This document shows positions 17,788-26,399 of a DNA stretch of 64,000 bases, piece after piece (the first letter of the stretch is position 1; each line of letters opens with the position of its first letter). The notes under the pieces are model-generated. The model searched no databases, was not told where the DNA came from, and saw only the letters and a program-made list of their open reading frames with translations. A program made the translations under genes and the position numbers. Source of the stretch: Streptomyces sp. NBC_01224 (lineage in GTDB: Bacteria; Actinomycetota; Actinomycetes; Streptomycetales; Streptomycetaceae); contig NZ_CP108529.1 in assembly GCF_036002945.1 (NCBI RefSeq), positions 9,481,001-9,545,000 on the forward strand. The letters are read 5' to 3'.

Positions 17788-18660
17788 TCAGAGGGCACCG
17801 TCTGTCGGCGGGGCGACCTGCCAGGTGCCTCGGATCAGGTCGAGCGTCGCCGTATGGTCGACGTGTGCGGGCGGTTTTTGGCCGAGACGCCACCGCTGCG
17901 GCAAGGCAGACAGGTGGATGGTCGCCAAGGTTCCTGACGTGGCCCCAACGACTCCGATCCAGTGGGGGCTTTCACGGATCAGCTGGCCCATCGTTGCGAT
18001 GTCCGGTTCGGGGATCATCACTGATGAGGTTTCACCGGCACTGACGAGTGCAGAGCCGGCCAGCAGGGCCAGCAAACGGCTCAGGACCGATGCGGGCATA
18101 GTCGGATCTGTTGATTCGACCGCCAGATAGCAGTCGTCATGCCCGGAATACCAGAAGCGCGAGCCCTTGAGGCGAGGTAGGACCGGCTCGTCGAGAGCAG
18201 CCGTTCCAATGACCAGGGCGATCTCGTCAAGCTGGGCCGGGGTCGGCACCATCGGCGCGTCGACCAGAGACAGCTCGTAGGGCGACCAGCTGCCATCCAG
18301 GAACCGAGGCAGACTGTTGCGGTGCATCGCCAGGATCTCCTCACCGAGTCCTGGGGTGGCAGAAGCCCATGCCCCGACCGGGTGAACGGTGAAGTCGGCC
18401 CCCTGTTCAGCGGCGATCAACGATGGCTGCCACTGCTGGAAGTCCTCGTGCAGGAAGCTGTTCGTCGCAAGGTCCACGACGAGGATCGTGTCGTTCGCCG
18501 AGCGCGAGAGCACATCGATCAACTCACTGGCCTGGGCCGCCGAAGCACTGATCTGCCACGACCCGTCGGCCTCACGAACGGTGAAACTCAGCGGGAACGG
18601 CAATCGATTCATCCCGACGCTGTTGACGTTGAAGGCCCCGTTGCGCTCGACCTCGATCAT
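17788..18660 (-). CDS. hypothetical protein
   Basis: 290 residues, no signal peptide or membrane helix. It reads as a normal globular protein (FPLSFTVREADGSWQIS, ANDTILVVDLATNSFLHED, RLKGSRFWYSGHDDCYLAVE) and codon use is ordinary, but I recognise no family. ATG 18660 is the first start. The direct repeat at its two ends suggests it moved or was duplicated as a unit. Confidence 0.6.
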   Translation of the reverse strand: MIEVERNGAFNVNSVGMNRLPFPLSFTVREADGSWQISASAAQASELIDVLSRSANDTILVVDLATNSFLHEDFQQWQPSLIAAEQGADFTVHPVGAWASATPGLGEEILAMHRNSLPRFLDGSWSPYELSLVDAPMVPTPAQLDEIALVIGTAALDEPVLPRLKGSRFWYSGHDDCYLAVESTDPTMPASVLSRLLALLAGSALVSAGETSSVMIPEPDIATMGQLIRESPHWIGVVGATSGTLATIHLSALPQRWRLGQKPPAHVDHTATLDLIRGTWQVAPPTDGAL

Positions 18661-18753
18661 TGCCGCATCCCCCTATGAACTCACACGCCATTTTGACCTG
18701 TGCAGATCATCATCCGTCGTCGGCCGGAACAGGCTGCGGCGAGGCCGGTACTG

Positions 18754-18786
18754 GTGAAGAGTCAGCGTTCCAACCGTGCGCTATTC
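18754..18786. repeat. 33-bp imperfect direct repeat, copy 2
   Basis: TGAAGAGTCAGCGTTCCAAC and CGTGCGCTATTCG; see copy at 17752. It overlaps the end of the recombinase relic on the reverse strand. Confidence 0.6.
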
Positions 18787-19062
18787 GGTGCCTTTCCGGG
18801 CCGCCAGGTAGTCCGCCCAGCTGTCCTGTGTCAGTGCGGCTCACTCGATCGCGGTGCTGACGTGGATGCCGAAGAGGTCGCTGGCGACGATCGGTGGAAG
18901 GTGAGCGGCTATGGCGATCACCGCTGTGTTGTGTGCGGCGAGAGTCGGCAGTCCGAGTTCAAGGAGCTGCCTCGTTTGTCCGTGCGGGCGTCGAGGCTGA
19001 TGCGCCCGCAGGCGGCTGTCTGCGCTTCCCGGGGGCACTGGGGGAGCGACCGCTCGGGTCAA
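18784..19062 (-). pseudogene. zinc-finger recombinase-family relic, C-terminal part
   Basis: Reads LELGLPTLAAHNTAVIAIAA, HLPPIVASDLFGIHVSTAIE, then an in-frame TGA (18841-18843, where homologues have tryptophan), then AALTQDSWADYLAARKGTE and the natural stop. The lPpivasdLfGih..tA..W pattern is the C-terminal domain of the same recombinase-like family as 13683 and 22345. One nonsense change and a missing N-terminus inactivate it. Confidence 0.65.
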
Positions 19063-19298
19063 GCCTCATCGAACGCTGCCTCGCCGGCTGCGCGCGGCCG
19101 GTCCGGGCGAACAGAGTCTGATCCACGGGCAGTTCAACGGAGGTGAGACGGGTCCGGCGGACACGGTGGGAATGACGTTCCGCTCGGCCCGGACCAGGTC
19201 GCGGTGAGCATCCGCCAATGCCGCACGGGTGCGTCGAGGAGACCGCCGTCGCGCCCGCCGGTCGGGCGTGGAGGCGCTGCCGTGATCACCCAGGGCTG
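19063..19298. other. no gene recognised
   Basis: Short gap between the recombinase relic and the second padR-type gene. I see no coding sequence here beyond low-quality arginine-rich frames. Confidence 0.4.
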
Positions 19299-19327
19299 GC
19301 AGATATATTTCGTAGCTCGATATATGC
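19299..19327. promoter_or_regulatory. probable PadR operator/promoter
   Basis: GATATATTTCGTAGCTCGAT and ATATGC form an imperfect AT-rich palindrome (ATATAT arms) ending eight bases before the ATG at 19335. AT-rich ATATAT-type dyads are typical PadR binding sites and stand out in this GC-rich DNA. Confidence 0.6.
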
Positions 19328-19334
19328 TCGACGC

Positions 19335-19676
19335 ATGACAAGACAGAACCCGTCCTTGACGGAACCGCAGTACTTCATCCTTGCTGCGCTCATGGACGGG
19401 CCGTTGCACGGTTACGGCATCATCAAGGCTGCCGAGCAGGCCACCGACGGGCGGCTCCGGATCGCTGTCGGCACTCTCTATGGCGCGCTAGAGCGCTTGG
19501 AGCGGGCCGGGCTGGTGGCCGCTGGCCATGAGGAGATCGTGGACGGGCGGGCACGGCGCTACTACCGGCTCACGGAGGACGGCACCGAGGCGCTCGGCCG
19601 GGAGGCGCTGCGGATGCAGCAGGCGGCGGCCGTCGTCATCGGACGCTCGCGCGATGTCGGGGCGGCCCCGGCATGA
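19335..19676 (+). CDS. PadR-family transcriptional regulator
   Basis: 113 residues with the canonical PadR start TEPQYFILAALMDGPLHGYG and the AVGTLYGALERLERAGLVAA recognition region, followed by ARRYYRLTEDGTEAL. ATG 19335 lies directly after the AT-rich dyad. It overlaps the next gene by four bases (ATGA), so the pair is one operon in which PadR likely represses itself and the membrane protein. Confidence 0.9.
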   Translation: MTRQNPSLTEPQYFILAALMDGPLHGYGIIKAAEQATDGRLRIAVGTLYGALERLERAGLVAAGHEEIVDGRARRYYRLTEDGTEALGREALRMQQAAAVVIGRSRDVGAAPA

Positions 19677-20632
19677 ACCGTTTGCTGCTTGCGGCCTATC
19701 CCGAGCCCTACCGTTCCCGGCAGGGTGAGGAGTTGCTGGCCTGCCTGGCCGAGGCGTATCCCGGCCGTTCCTGGCCCCCGCCGCGGGAGGTCGTCGCCTT
19801 GGCGCGTGCCGGGGTGCAGGCCCGCGCCCGTGCCGTCGTCGACGACACGGCCCGGCCGTGGTGGCTGGACGGCATCCATCTGACCGCTCTCGTCCTTGCC
19901 GCGCTGGCGCTGGTGCCGTACCTGCAGGATGTTTGGCACTGGGGACTGCGCATCGATCCCGGCCGGCATGCCATCGCCTTCCACTTCTCCGGCTGGTACC
20001 CGTGGGCGCAAGGTCCCGGCACGCGGACCCGGCTCCTGCCCTACGGGCTGCTTCCGTTGGTCTGCCTGATCGCCCTGCTGCGCGGCAAGCCGTGGATCGC
20101 CCTGCCGGCCGCAGCAGCGATGATCTACGTCGGTGCCACGTTCAACAGCAATACGTTCTTCGGCGACGAGGGCAAGGTGGGCCTGGGTTACTACGGGCTG
20201 GGCGCCCCGATATCGGCCCGTGACCTGGTGCTGTCGGGGACACTGTGCACCGCGTGCGCCGTGTTGGTGGTCTGCCGTCTTGGCCGGCTGCGACGCCACT
20301 CGTACCGCTGGCTGGTGCCCGTCGTGCTCGCCATGTTCGTGGCCGGGGGCCTGCACATCATCTCCATCGGTCCGGCCTTCCAACGCGGCCTGTTCGCACT
20401 CGAAGTCGCTGCGCTGATCGCCGCGTGGGTGGCGACGGCCGCAACCGGGGATTACCGGTGGCTGATCCCCGTCGCGGCGTTCGTGTTCATCCGCACGCAG
20501 GCGATCGTCATCCAGCCGAACTGGTTCATGCAGTCCTTGCCCGACCTGGTCGTCCTCCTCCTCCTGATCGCGCCTCTCCCGGCCCTGGCGATCACCGCCC
20601 AGCGCCAGCAGGGCCAGGCGCTCCTCGAATAG
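19673..20632 (+). CDS. multi-spanning membrane protein coupled to PadR
   Basis: 319 residues. A soluble N-terminal ~60 residues (LLLAAYPEPYRSRQGEELLA, ARAGVQARARA) resembles the short cytosolic domain of PadR-linked membrane proteins, and about seven hydrophobic helices follow (HLTALVLAALALVPYL, RLLPYGLLPLVCLIALL, IALPAAAAMIYVGA, LSGTLCTACAVLVVC and others). Starts within the padR stop codon region, so translation is coupled. Likely a sensor or permease; no substrate can be named. Confidence 0.75.
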   Translation: MNRLLLAAYPEPYRSRQGEELLACLAEAYPGRSWPPPREVVALARAGVQARARAVVDDTARPWWLDGIHLTALVLAALALVPYLQDVWHWGLRIDPGRHAIAFHFSGWYPWAQGPGTRTRLLPYGLLPLVCLIALLRGKPWIALPAAAAMIYVGATFNSNTFFGDEGKVGLGYYGLGAPISARDLVLSGTLCTACAVLVVCRLGRLRRHSYRWLVPVVLAMFVAGGLHIISIGPAFQRGLFALEVAALIAAWVATAATGDYRWLIPVAAFVFIRTQAIVIQPNWFMQSLPDLVVLLLLIAPLPALAITAQRQQGQALLE

Positions 20633-20729
20633 GAGCAGATCCCCGGTGGGCCGGCCGAGCCTGTCGGCCCATTGCGTGCCAGAGGAGGCACGTGACCGAA
20701 CTGCTGCCGACGGACATAGAGAGAGAACG

Positions 20730-21644
20730 ATGACTCAGCAAGACCCCTCGACCCTGTCCACGCACCCGGACACCCCCGGCCAGGTCCCGGGAGCCACGGC
20801 CGAACGCAGCCCTTCGCGGACGATACGGCCACGGATCTCAGCTCTGCTGTGCCTCGTGGGGTTTCTGGCGGTCTACCTGATCGCCGTCTGCACACCGTTC
20901 GGGCAACGGGCGGAAAATGCCCTGTTCAACAGTAGCGGCGCCAACCCGGCATGGATCTACGACTGGTCGGGGGCGGCTTACGATTCGCCGGCCCTGCCGC
21001 CGCTGGAGGACGCTGCCATGCCCACCCTGGTCGTGGGCATGGCGGTCATCGTGGCCGTCACTCTGGTCCGGAGGTGCTGGTGGCAAGGCTGCGCGGCGGC
21101 CGGAGTGGTCATGGCCACGCTCGGGGGCACGGAGGCACTCAGTAAGGTGATCCTGCCCCGCCCCGACCTGGTTGGCGCGCACGTCAGCCTCATCGAGCCG
21201 AGCTTCCCCAGTGGGCACGTGGCCATCCCCGCCGGGCTGGCCCTCGGCGCCGTCCTCATCGCTTCCCCCCGCATCCGCCCCTATGTCACGGCGGCCGGCA
21301 TGCTGTGGCTCGCCGTCACCGCCGGCGCCGTCCAGGCCACCTACCACCACCGGCCCAGCGACGTACTGGGCTCCACACTGCTGGCCTGCGCCTGCTACTG
21401 CCTCGCGGCCCGGCTGCTGCCACCCGCCGCCGCACCAGACGTCACGCGGCGCCCTCGTGCGCTGCCGGCGGTCGCCCTGGCACTGTCAGCGGCCGGCGCG
21501 CTCGTCGCCGGCGCGCGGGACGACTCCGTCACACAATCGCTGGTCTTCGCAGCAGCGGCCTTCCTGTGCGCGACCCTGTTCTGGTTCACCACAGCGGAGG
21601 GGCCCGCACACACCGCACGCCGCACACGCCCCGCACTGGGGTGA
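20730..21644 (+). CDS. PAP2-superfamily membrane phosphatase
   Basis: 304 residues. The type 2 phosphatidic-acid phosphatase signature is clear: KVILPRP (139-145), PSFPSGH (157-163) and a third motif YHHRPSDVLGS with His207 and Asp211; the arginine usual in motif 3 (SR.....H) is not obvious, the segment reading TAGAVQATYHH. Five or six helices. Family members dephosphorylate lipid phosphates, including undecaprenyl pyrophosphate. ATG 20730 follows GAGAGAGAA. It stands alone, about 100 bases after the PadR operon, and could be co-transcribed with it. Confidence 0.82.
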   Translation: MTQQDPSTLSTHPDTPGQVPGATAERSPSRTIRPRISALLCLVGFLAVYLIAVCTPFGQRAENALFNSSGANPAWIYDWSGAAYDSPALPPLEDAAMPTLVVGMAVIVAVTLVRRCWWQGCAAAGVVMATLGGTEALSKVILPRPDLVGAHVSLIEPSFPSGHVAIPAGLALGAVLIASPRIRPYVTAAGMLWLAVTAGAVQATYHHRPSDVLGSTLLACACYCLAARLLPPAAAPDVTRRPRALPAVALALSAAGALVAGARDDSVTQSLVFAAAAFLCATLFWFTTAEGPAHTARRTRPALG

Positions 21645-21757
21645 CCACCCGGCCGACTCCGGGCGGGAACCGGCGCGTCCTGGCGAAGCGGTGGTCCGAC
21701 GCCACCGCCCAGTCGTAGAAGCCGCAGCCGGCGACCGACCCGGACCCGAAGATCCGA

Positions 21758-22262
21758 GTGACGCTTGCCCAATGGTGGACACGAGCCCCGGAACCGGTGC
21801 TTCGGCACCTGTTGACGGATCGGGAGGACGCGGTGCGCGCGGCAGCCTGCGCGACCTACTACCGACGGCCCTCTCACCCCGCCTTACCTGCCGACCTGCT
21901 CCCGACGCTGCTGGCCGATCCGGTCACGCGCGCCGGGGCGGTGCGCCACCGCACGCTGGATGCCGACACGGCCCGTCGGCTGGCCGACGATCCGGACGAG
22001 GAGGTGCGCAAGGAACTCGCAGAGCACCCCGACCTCCCGCCGCAGCTACGCGACGTACTTGCTGATGATCCCAGCCCACAGGTCAGGCTCCGCATCTTCG
22101 CCCGTCAGGACACCCCAGAGTCGACCCGCGCCGCGATCCACGCACAGATCCTGTCCGACGCGCCCCCGCCGGACTGGCTCGCCGACCACCAAGTCCTGGA
22201 CGACGACGCGCTCGACCGGCAGCTGCTGAACGAGATGGCGCGCGTGGAACTACGGGGCTGCG
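21758..22262 (+). pseudogene. HEAT-like leucine-rich repeat variant protein, truncated
   Basis: Repeats such as APEPVLRHLLTDREDAVRAA and DADTARRLADDPDEEVRKEL, then LPPQLRDVLADDPSPQVRL match streptomycete leucine-rich-repeat-variant proteins (alternating (L)AxDPxxxVR units). The pattern ends at about 22262 and the frame then runs into an unrelated recombinase fragment, so the C-terminus is lost. Confidence 0.6.
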
Positions 22263-22344
22263 TCTGCAGTGGGTGGCCGCTGACCCCTTGCGCGGACACG
22301 GGGCATCTGCCCGGGATACGGCCAGGACCGGGCCCTTCCCGGTG

Positions 22345-23100
22345 TCCGCCCTGGTGGCGGCGCCGCGATCTGCACGACCTGCGCCAGCTTCTCCCAGACC
22401 TTCGACTGTTCACGCTGCGGCTTCGAAGGGAAACTTCTGGGCGGGCGGCTCTGCGAACGCTGCACGCTCGCCGACCGGCTGACCGCTCTCCTGGACGACG
22501 GCACCGGCCGCGTCCGTCCTGAGCTGACACCGTTGTTCGACCTGCTGGTTGCCATGGACAAGCCCAGCAGCGGGCTGGCCTGGCTGGCCATGCGCCGTGA
22601 TCAGCCGGGAAACGGCTCTGAGCGGCTGCGGCAGCTCGGCCTCGGGCAGATCCCGCTGACCCACGACGCGTTCCACGGTCTGAAGCCCTGGCGGTCGGCC
22701 GCTCACAGGGAAGAACTCCTGATGGCAAGCGGGATCCTGCCCGCCGTCGACAAGTACATCTGCTCCTTCCAGCGCTGGCTGCCCGATCATCTGGTCGATA
22801 TCGCCGATCCCGAAAACGCGAAGACGATCAGGTTCTTCGCGACCTGGCGCGTCCTTCCCCGGCTGCGGGCGCAAGCCGACCGGGGCCACATCACACCCAG
22901 CATCCGCCGATTCGCCGCCGAGCAGATCAAGTACGCCACGGCCTTTCTCCAGTGGCTGAGCAAGCGGAACACCACCCTCGCCTCATGCGGCCAGATCGAC
23001 AAAGACGCCTGGTGGGCCGAGAACAGCGAGCACGGCCGAAACGGCTTGAGGGCCTTCCTCAACTCTGCTATGCAGAGCAGTCGTTGCCGACGCTTGCTCT
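22345..23100 (+). pseudogene. zinc-finger recombinase-family relic, N-terminal half
   Basis: Contains zinc-finger pairs AICTTCASFSQTFDCSRCGF and GGRLCERCTLADRLTALL, then ELTPLFDLLVAMDKPSSGLA, THDAFHGLKPWRSAAHREEL, VDKYICSFQRWLPDHLVDIA and HGRNGLRAFLNSAMQSSRCR. This is the N-terminal half of the family whose later parts appear at 13683, 18784 and 26167. No start codon fits and the frame leaves the family after RCRRLL near 23095. Confidence 0.65.
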
Positions 23101-23415
23101 CCATACCCGCGATGAGCGGCCGTCTGTCGGAAAGTCCGTCACGCAGGCCGTTCGGCCTCCCCTGGCCGACTGGCAGTCAGCTAACCTACCCGCGCTTGAG
23201 TGGCGGCCAGGACCCGATTCAGGCCCCGCAGGTGCCCCGCCCGTCCGATGATGTGATCAACCGGCCACGGGGGTGGCGAAGCCCGACAGCGGCAAGGGCT
23301 TGCTCATGGAGATGAAGGCGCTGGCCGCCACACGTGACGCCATCCACGGTCAGAAGGCGCCCGCATCGTAGATCACACTCGGTCACCGCCAGGCATGGTC
23401 CATGCCGATAGCTGG
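23101..23415. other. degenerate sequence, nothing recognised
   Basis: A frame reading MEMKALAATRDAIHGQKAPAS near 23310-23370 may be another gene tail. Otherwise I see no gene. Confidence 0.35.
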
Positions 23416-23444
23416 CGACAGTTGAATAGGAGAGCCCACCAGTA
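23416..23444. repeat. 29-bp perfect direct repeat, copy 1
   Basis: CGACAGTTGAATAGGAGAGC followed by CCACCAGTA occurs identically at 25383-25411 in the same orientation, bracketing the oxidoreductase/TetR cassette. Confidence 0.85.
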
Positions 23445-23687
23445 AAACGCCGCCACGATATGCCCGGTCGTTGATGCCCGTCGGGGTCCCAATGACGACT
23501 CGGAGCAATAAGCCATCATGGCTCGGCTGTAGCGCGGCACCTGGAGATACGAGTTCACGAGTCGCCCCCTGACACAGCACCCATGCCGCGCGGCTCCGCG
23601 CCGGCCGCCGCCGCGCGATGCGGGCTGACCAGTCCCAAGGCCAGCATCGTCCTCAATTTTTGCTTGGGAACGACGCGCAGCCGATTT

Positions 23688-24581
23688 TCAGACGACCAGG
23701 ACCCGGCGCCCGCGCGTGTGACCGGTCTGGCTGTCGATGTGCGCCGCCACGGCCTCGGCGAGCGTGTACGACTTCTCGACCGGGATGCGGAGCTTTCCCC
23801 GCGAGATGAGGCCGACGGCCTCGGCGAGCGCTTCCGGCACACTCCCGGCCACACCGGAGAATCGGACACCGAACTCCGGCGCGGCGAGGTCGGCGATGGA
23901 GATCACCTTCTGCGGATCCCCGGTCAGCTCGACGAGCTCGCGGATCACGCCCGAGCCGGCCAGATCGAGAGCTGCGTCGACATGGCCGAGCCGCCGCACC
24001 CGCTCGACCCAGCCTTCGCCGTATGTCGTGGCGAGGGCACCCAGGCCGCGCAGGTAGTCCTGGTTCGCGGCCCCAGCCGTGCCGATCACCCTGATGCCGC
24101 GGTGGCGGGCGATCTGCAGCACCGCCGATCCAACCCCCCCGGACGCACCGCTGACCAGCAGCGTCTGCCCGGCCTCCACGCTGACCTCGTGGATGATCCG
24201 CAGCGCAGTCTCCACCACGGAGGGGTACCCGGCCGCCTCTTCGAAGGTCAGTCCCTCGGGCATACGGGCCCAGGCCGACAGCACGGCGAACTCGGCATAG
24301 GTGTTCGAGCCCTCGCCGAACACGTGGTCGCCGACCTCGACCCCTTCGACGCCCTGACCGACCTCGTCCACCACCCCGGAGGCGTCCAGCCCGACTCCGG
24401 AGGGCAACTCGATCGGATGGGCCTTGAGGATCTGGCCTTCACGGATCCTCCAGTCGACGGGGTTCACGCCCGCCGCCCGCACGGCGATGCGTACCTGACC
24501 GGGCCCCGCGTGGGGCTCCTCGGCGTCGACGAGTCGCAGGACGTCCGGACCGCCGAACTCAGCAAAGCTCACTCTCTTCAT
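23688..24581 (-). CDS. NADPH:quinone-oxidoreductase-type MDR enzyme
   Basis: About 297 residues of the medium-chain dehydrogenase/reductase superfamily without catalytic zinc cysteines. GroES-like domain: VRAAGVNPVDWRIREGQ and GLDASGVVDEVGQGV; Rossmann domain: LLVSGASGGVGSAVLQIARH with the AxxGxxG-like nucleotide loop. Quinone or enone reduction with NADPH is expected. ATG 24581 (MKRVSFAEFG) is preferred over 24599 because the latter sits inside an operator-like dyad. It is transcribed divergently from a TetR regulator that very likely controls it. Confidence 0.9.
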   Translation of the reverse strand: MKRVSFAEFGGPDVLRLVDAEEPHAGPGQVRIAVRAAGVNPVDWRIREGQILKAHPIELPSGVGLDASGVVDEVGQGVEGVEVGDHVFGEGSNTYAEFAVLSAWARMPEGLTFEEAAGYPSVVETALRIIHEVSVEAGQTLLVSGASGGVGSAVLQIARHRGIRVIGTAGAANQDYLRGLGALATTYGEGWVERVRRLGHVDAALDLAGSGVIRELVELTGDPQKVISIADLAAPEFGVRFSGVAGSVPEALAEAVGLISRGKLRIPVEKSYTLAEAVAAHIDSQTGHTRGRRVLVV

Positions 24582-24592
24582 GCCGCCGACCA

Positions 24593-24607
24593 TAACCATA
24601 ACGGTTA
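24593..24607. promoter_or_regulatory. candidate TetR operator
   Basis: TAACC-ATAAC-GGTTA, a short dyad in the 70-base divergent promoter between the oxidoreductase and tetR genes. AT-rich relative to surroundings. Short arms, so tentative. Confidence 0.45.
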
Positions 24608-24651
24608 GTGTTTAACAACAGTTCTGGATTTGGATCTGATAGCGTTAGGGC

Positions 24652-25251
24652 ATGACCGTGCCGTCCGGGCGACGCGAACGCAAGAAGGCCGCGACCCGTC
24701 AGAAGATCGCCGATACCGCCCTGCGGCTCTTCCTGGAACGCGGGTACGACACGGTGGGCATCCGCGATGTGGCCACCGAGGCCGACGTCGCCGTCACCAC
24801 GGTCTTCTCCCACTTCGCCTCGAAAGAGGCCCTGGTGTTCGAGCAGGACCAAGGCTTCGAGCAACGCCTCACGCAGGCGGTCACCATCCGGGCACCGCAC
24901 GAGCCGCTCATCCCCGCGCTGCGCCGGGAGATCCAGGCCCTGGTGCGACATTGCACGGCGGACAGCGCCGCCCCGATCTGGCGCATGATCGACGAATCAC
25001 CCGCCCTGCGCGAGTACGAGGAGTCGATGAGGCTGCGCCATGCAGAGTCGCTGGCGACGGCCATCGCCGCCGATCCCGACCTGTCGCAGACCACAACGGC
25101 CTGCCGGACGATCGCGAGGTTCGTGATCGACGCCTACTCCCTGGCCCGTGACGCGGCCGATCCGCAGACCGCGGTGGACGAGATCTTCCAGATGATCGAG
25201 GCCGCCTGGGCCGTCACCTGCCCCTCCGGAAATCCCACCGGCACGACCTGA
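24652..25251 (+). CDS. TetR-family transcriptional regulator
   Basis: 199 residues with a standard TetR N-terminal domain: ATRQKIADTALRLFLERGYD, TVGIRDVATEADVAVTTVFS, HFASKEALVF. The C-terminal ligand domain is divergent, as usual. Starts at ATG 24652 and faces the oxidoreductase gene across the shared promoter. By analogy with such divergent pairs it should repress the oxidoreductase until an electrophile or quinone binds. Both genes lie inside the 29-bp repeats. Confidence 0.92.
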   Translation: MTVPSGRRERKKAATRQKIADTALRLFLERGYDTVGIRDVATEADVAVTTVFSHFASKEALVFEQDQGFEQRLTQAVTIRAPHEPLIPALRREIQALVRHCTADSAAPIWRMIDESPALREYEESMRLRHAESLATAIAADPDLSQTTTACRTIARFVIDAYSLARDAADPQTAVDEIFQMIEAAWAVTCPSGNPTGTT

Positions 25252-25382
25252 CCCTGGCCAGGACTCGGCCCCGCCCGGCGCCGTCCCGCCGAACCCCAAC
25301 GGCAGAGCGAAGGAATCTGGAGCCGGTACGCCACCGACGATCACCTACGGTCACCATCCGGCCGGACACCGGGACGATCTGA

Positions 25383-25474
25383 CGACAGTTGAATAGGAGA
25401 GCCCACCAGTACCACGGCCGGTGAGGCCCGCGAGTTCACGGAAACTGAAGGGCTTTTCGCGGGAACCCGAGGAT
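25383..25474. repeat. 29-bp direct repeat copy 2 (25383-25411) plus dispersed repeat copy B (25431-25474)
   Basis: The 29-bp sequence is identical to 23416-23444. Twenty bases further on CGAGTTCACGGAAACTGAAG and the next 24 bases match 5502-5545. The two repeat types therefore adjoin here and may belong to one element end. Confidence 0.7.
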
Positions 25475-25589
25475 GGACTGTCGTGTTCTCGTGGGTTCGG
25501 CCTTCGGGTTCAGACGAACACGCGGGGTGGGTGCCGACGGGCCGTCCCTGGGTGCCTTCCCTGGGAACGGTGCTGACACCGTAGGAGTC

Positions 25590-26114
25590 ATGAGAGCAGA
25601 AGGAACGGCACCGGAACCGGAAACCCCTATGCAAAGTGTCCTCACGTCTCTGGGGGAGGTGGCATGCCGTTATCAGGCGGATGAGGTACGGCCGGAGGAC
25701 CTGCCGATGATCGCGGCTGAGGTACTCGCGGTCGGGCTGGACACCCCGACGCTGTGCGAACTCGCCGGTTGGCCTCGCAACGCGGATGCCCGCGATATTC
25801 GCGACGCGTTCGAGCAAGCACTTGCCGAGTCGGGAATCGGGTTGCCGGATCGGGTCCTGGCACGGCGCCACGCTCTGCGCCGGATGGCGGCGAGACTCAT
25901 CGATGGAGAAATCACTCCCGCCGACCTGGCGACGGACGACTGGTGGGAGACGGATGTCGATACCGCGGCGGAGCAATCGTTCGTGGCACTGATCCCGCAA
26001 TGCGAATGCTGCATTGAGTACACATTGGGGCTTGACCAGCAGACGTGGGCGGCTCAGTTGCGGATCGCTGCCCTCGCCCTGACATCGTCTCCGCCGATCG
26101 GCCCCGGATGCTGA
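25590..26114 (+). CDS. hypothetical protein
   Basis: 174 residues, soluble, helical: SLGEVACRYQADEVRPEDLP, FEQALAESGIGLPDRVLARR and a QCECCIEYTLGLD segment with three close cysteines. GTAGGAG precedes ATG 25590 at good spacing, supporting that it is a real gene. No family recognised; the alternating small-helical style resembles hypothetical proteins next to SUKH/immunity genes, but that is only an impression. Confidence 0.6.
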   Translation: MRAEGTAPEPETPMQSVLTSLGEVACRYQADEVRPEDLPMIAAEVLAVGLDTPTLCELAGWPRNADARDIRDAFEQALAESGIGLPDRVLARRHALRRMAARLIDGEITPADLATDDWWETDVDTAAEQSFVALIPQCECCIEYTLGLDQQTWAAQLRIAALALTSSPPIGPGC

Positions 26115-26166
26115 CTCCGCCCGGCCTACTCACCCTCGACAAAGGCGTGGACCGGTCAAGCAGACT

Positions 26167-26390
26167 TCACTGAAGTGGCTGTTCAGCGGCCTGGTTCAGC
26201 AGCGACCGCGCGGAGTCGGCGTAGCGCATCGCGGTCTTCTCGTCGAGCCCGAACACCTCGGCGAGGTGGAGCGGATCGGGCCCGTGGGTCAGGGTCTCTT
26301 CGAGTGGCTGGTCGACGCGGAGCCGCTCCAGCGTCGCATCCTGCCCGCGCATCGCCGCGCTGATCCAGTGGTTGCTGGCGCGGCTGGTCC
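26167..26390 (-). pseudogene. zinc-finger recombinase-family relic, extreme C-terminus
   Basis: Reads QDATLERLRVDQPLEETLTH, then PDPLHLAEVFGLDEKTAMRY and ADSARSLLNQAAE with a stop at 26167. The DPLHLAeVFGldekTAiRYA block is the terminal signature of a recombinase-like family common in Streptomyces. Everything upstream is missing. Confidence 0.6.
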
Positions 26391-26399
26391 AAGTTCCTA

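Noticed and set aside
20646..20730. Extended N-terminus of the PAP2 protein
   Set aside because: The added residues are hydrophilic and non-conserved, and ATG 20730 has its own purine-rich site.
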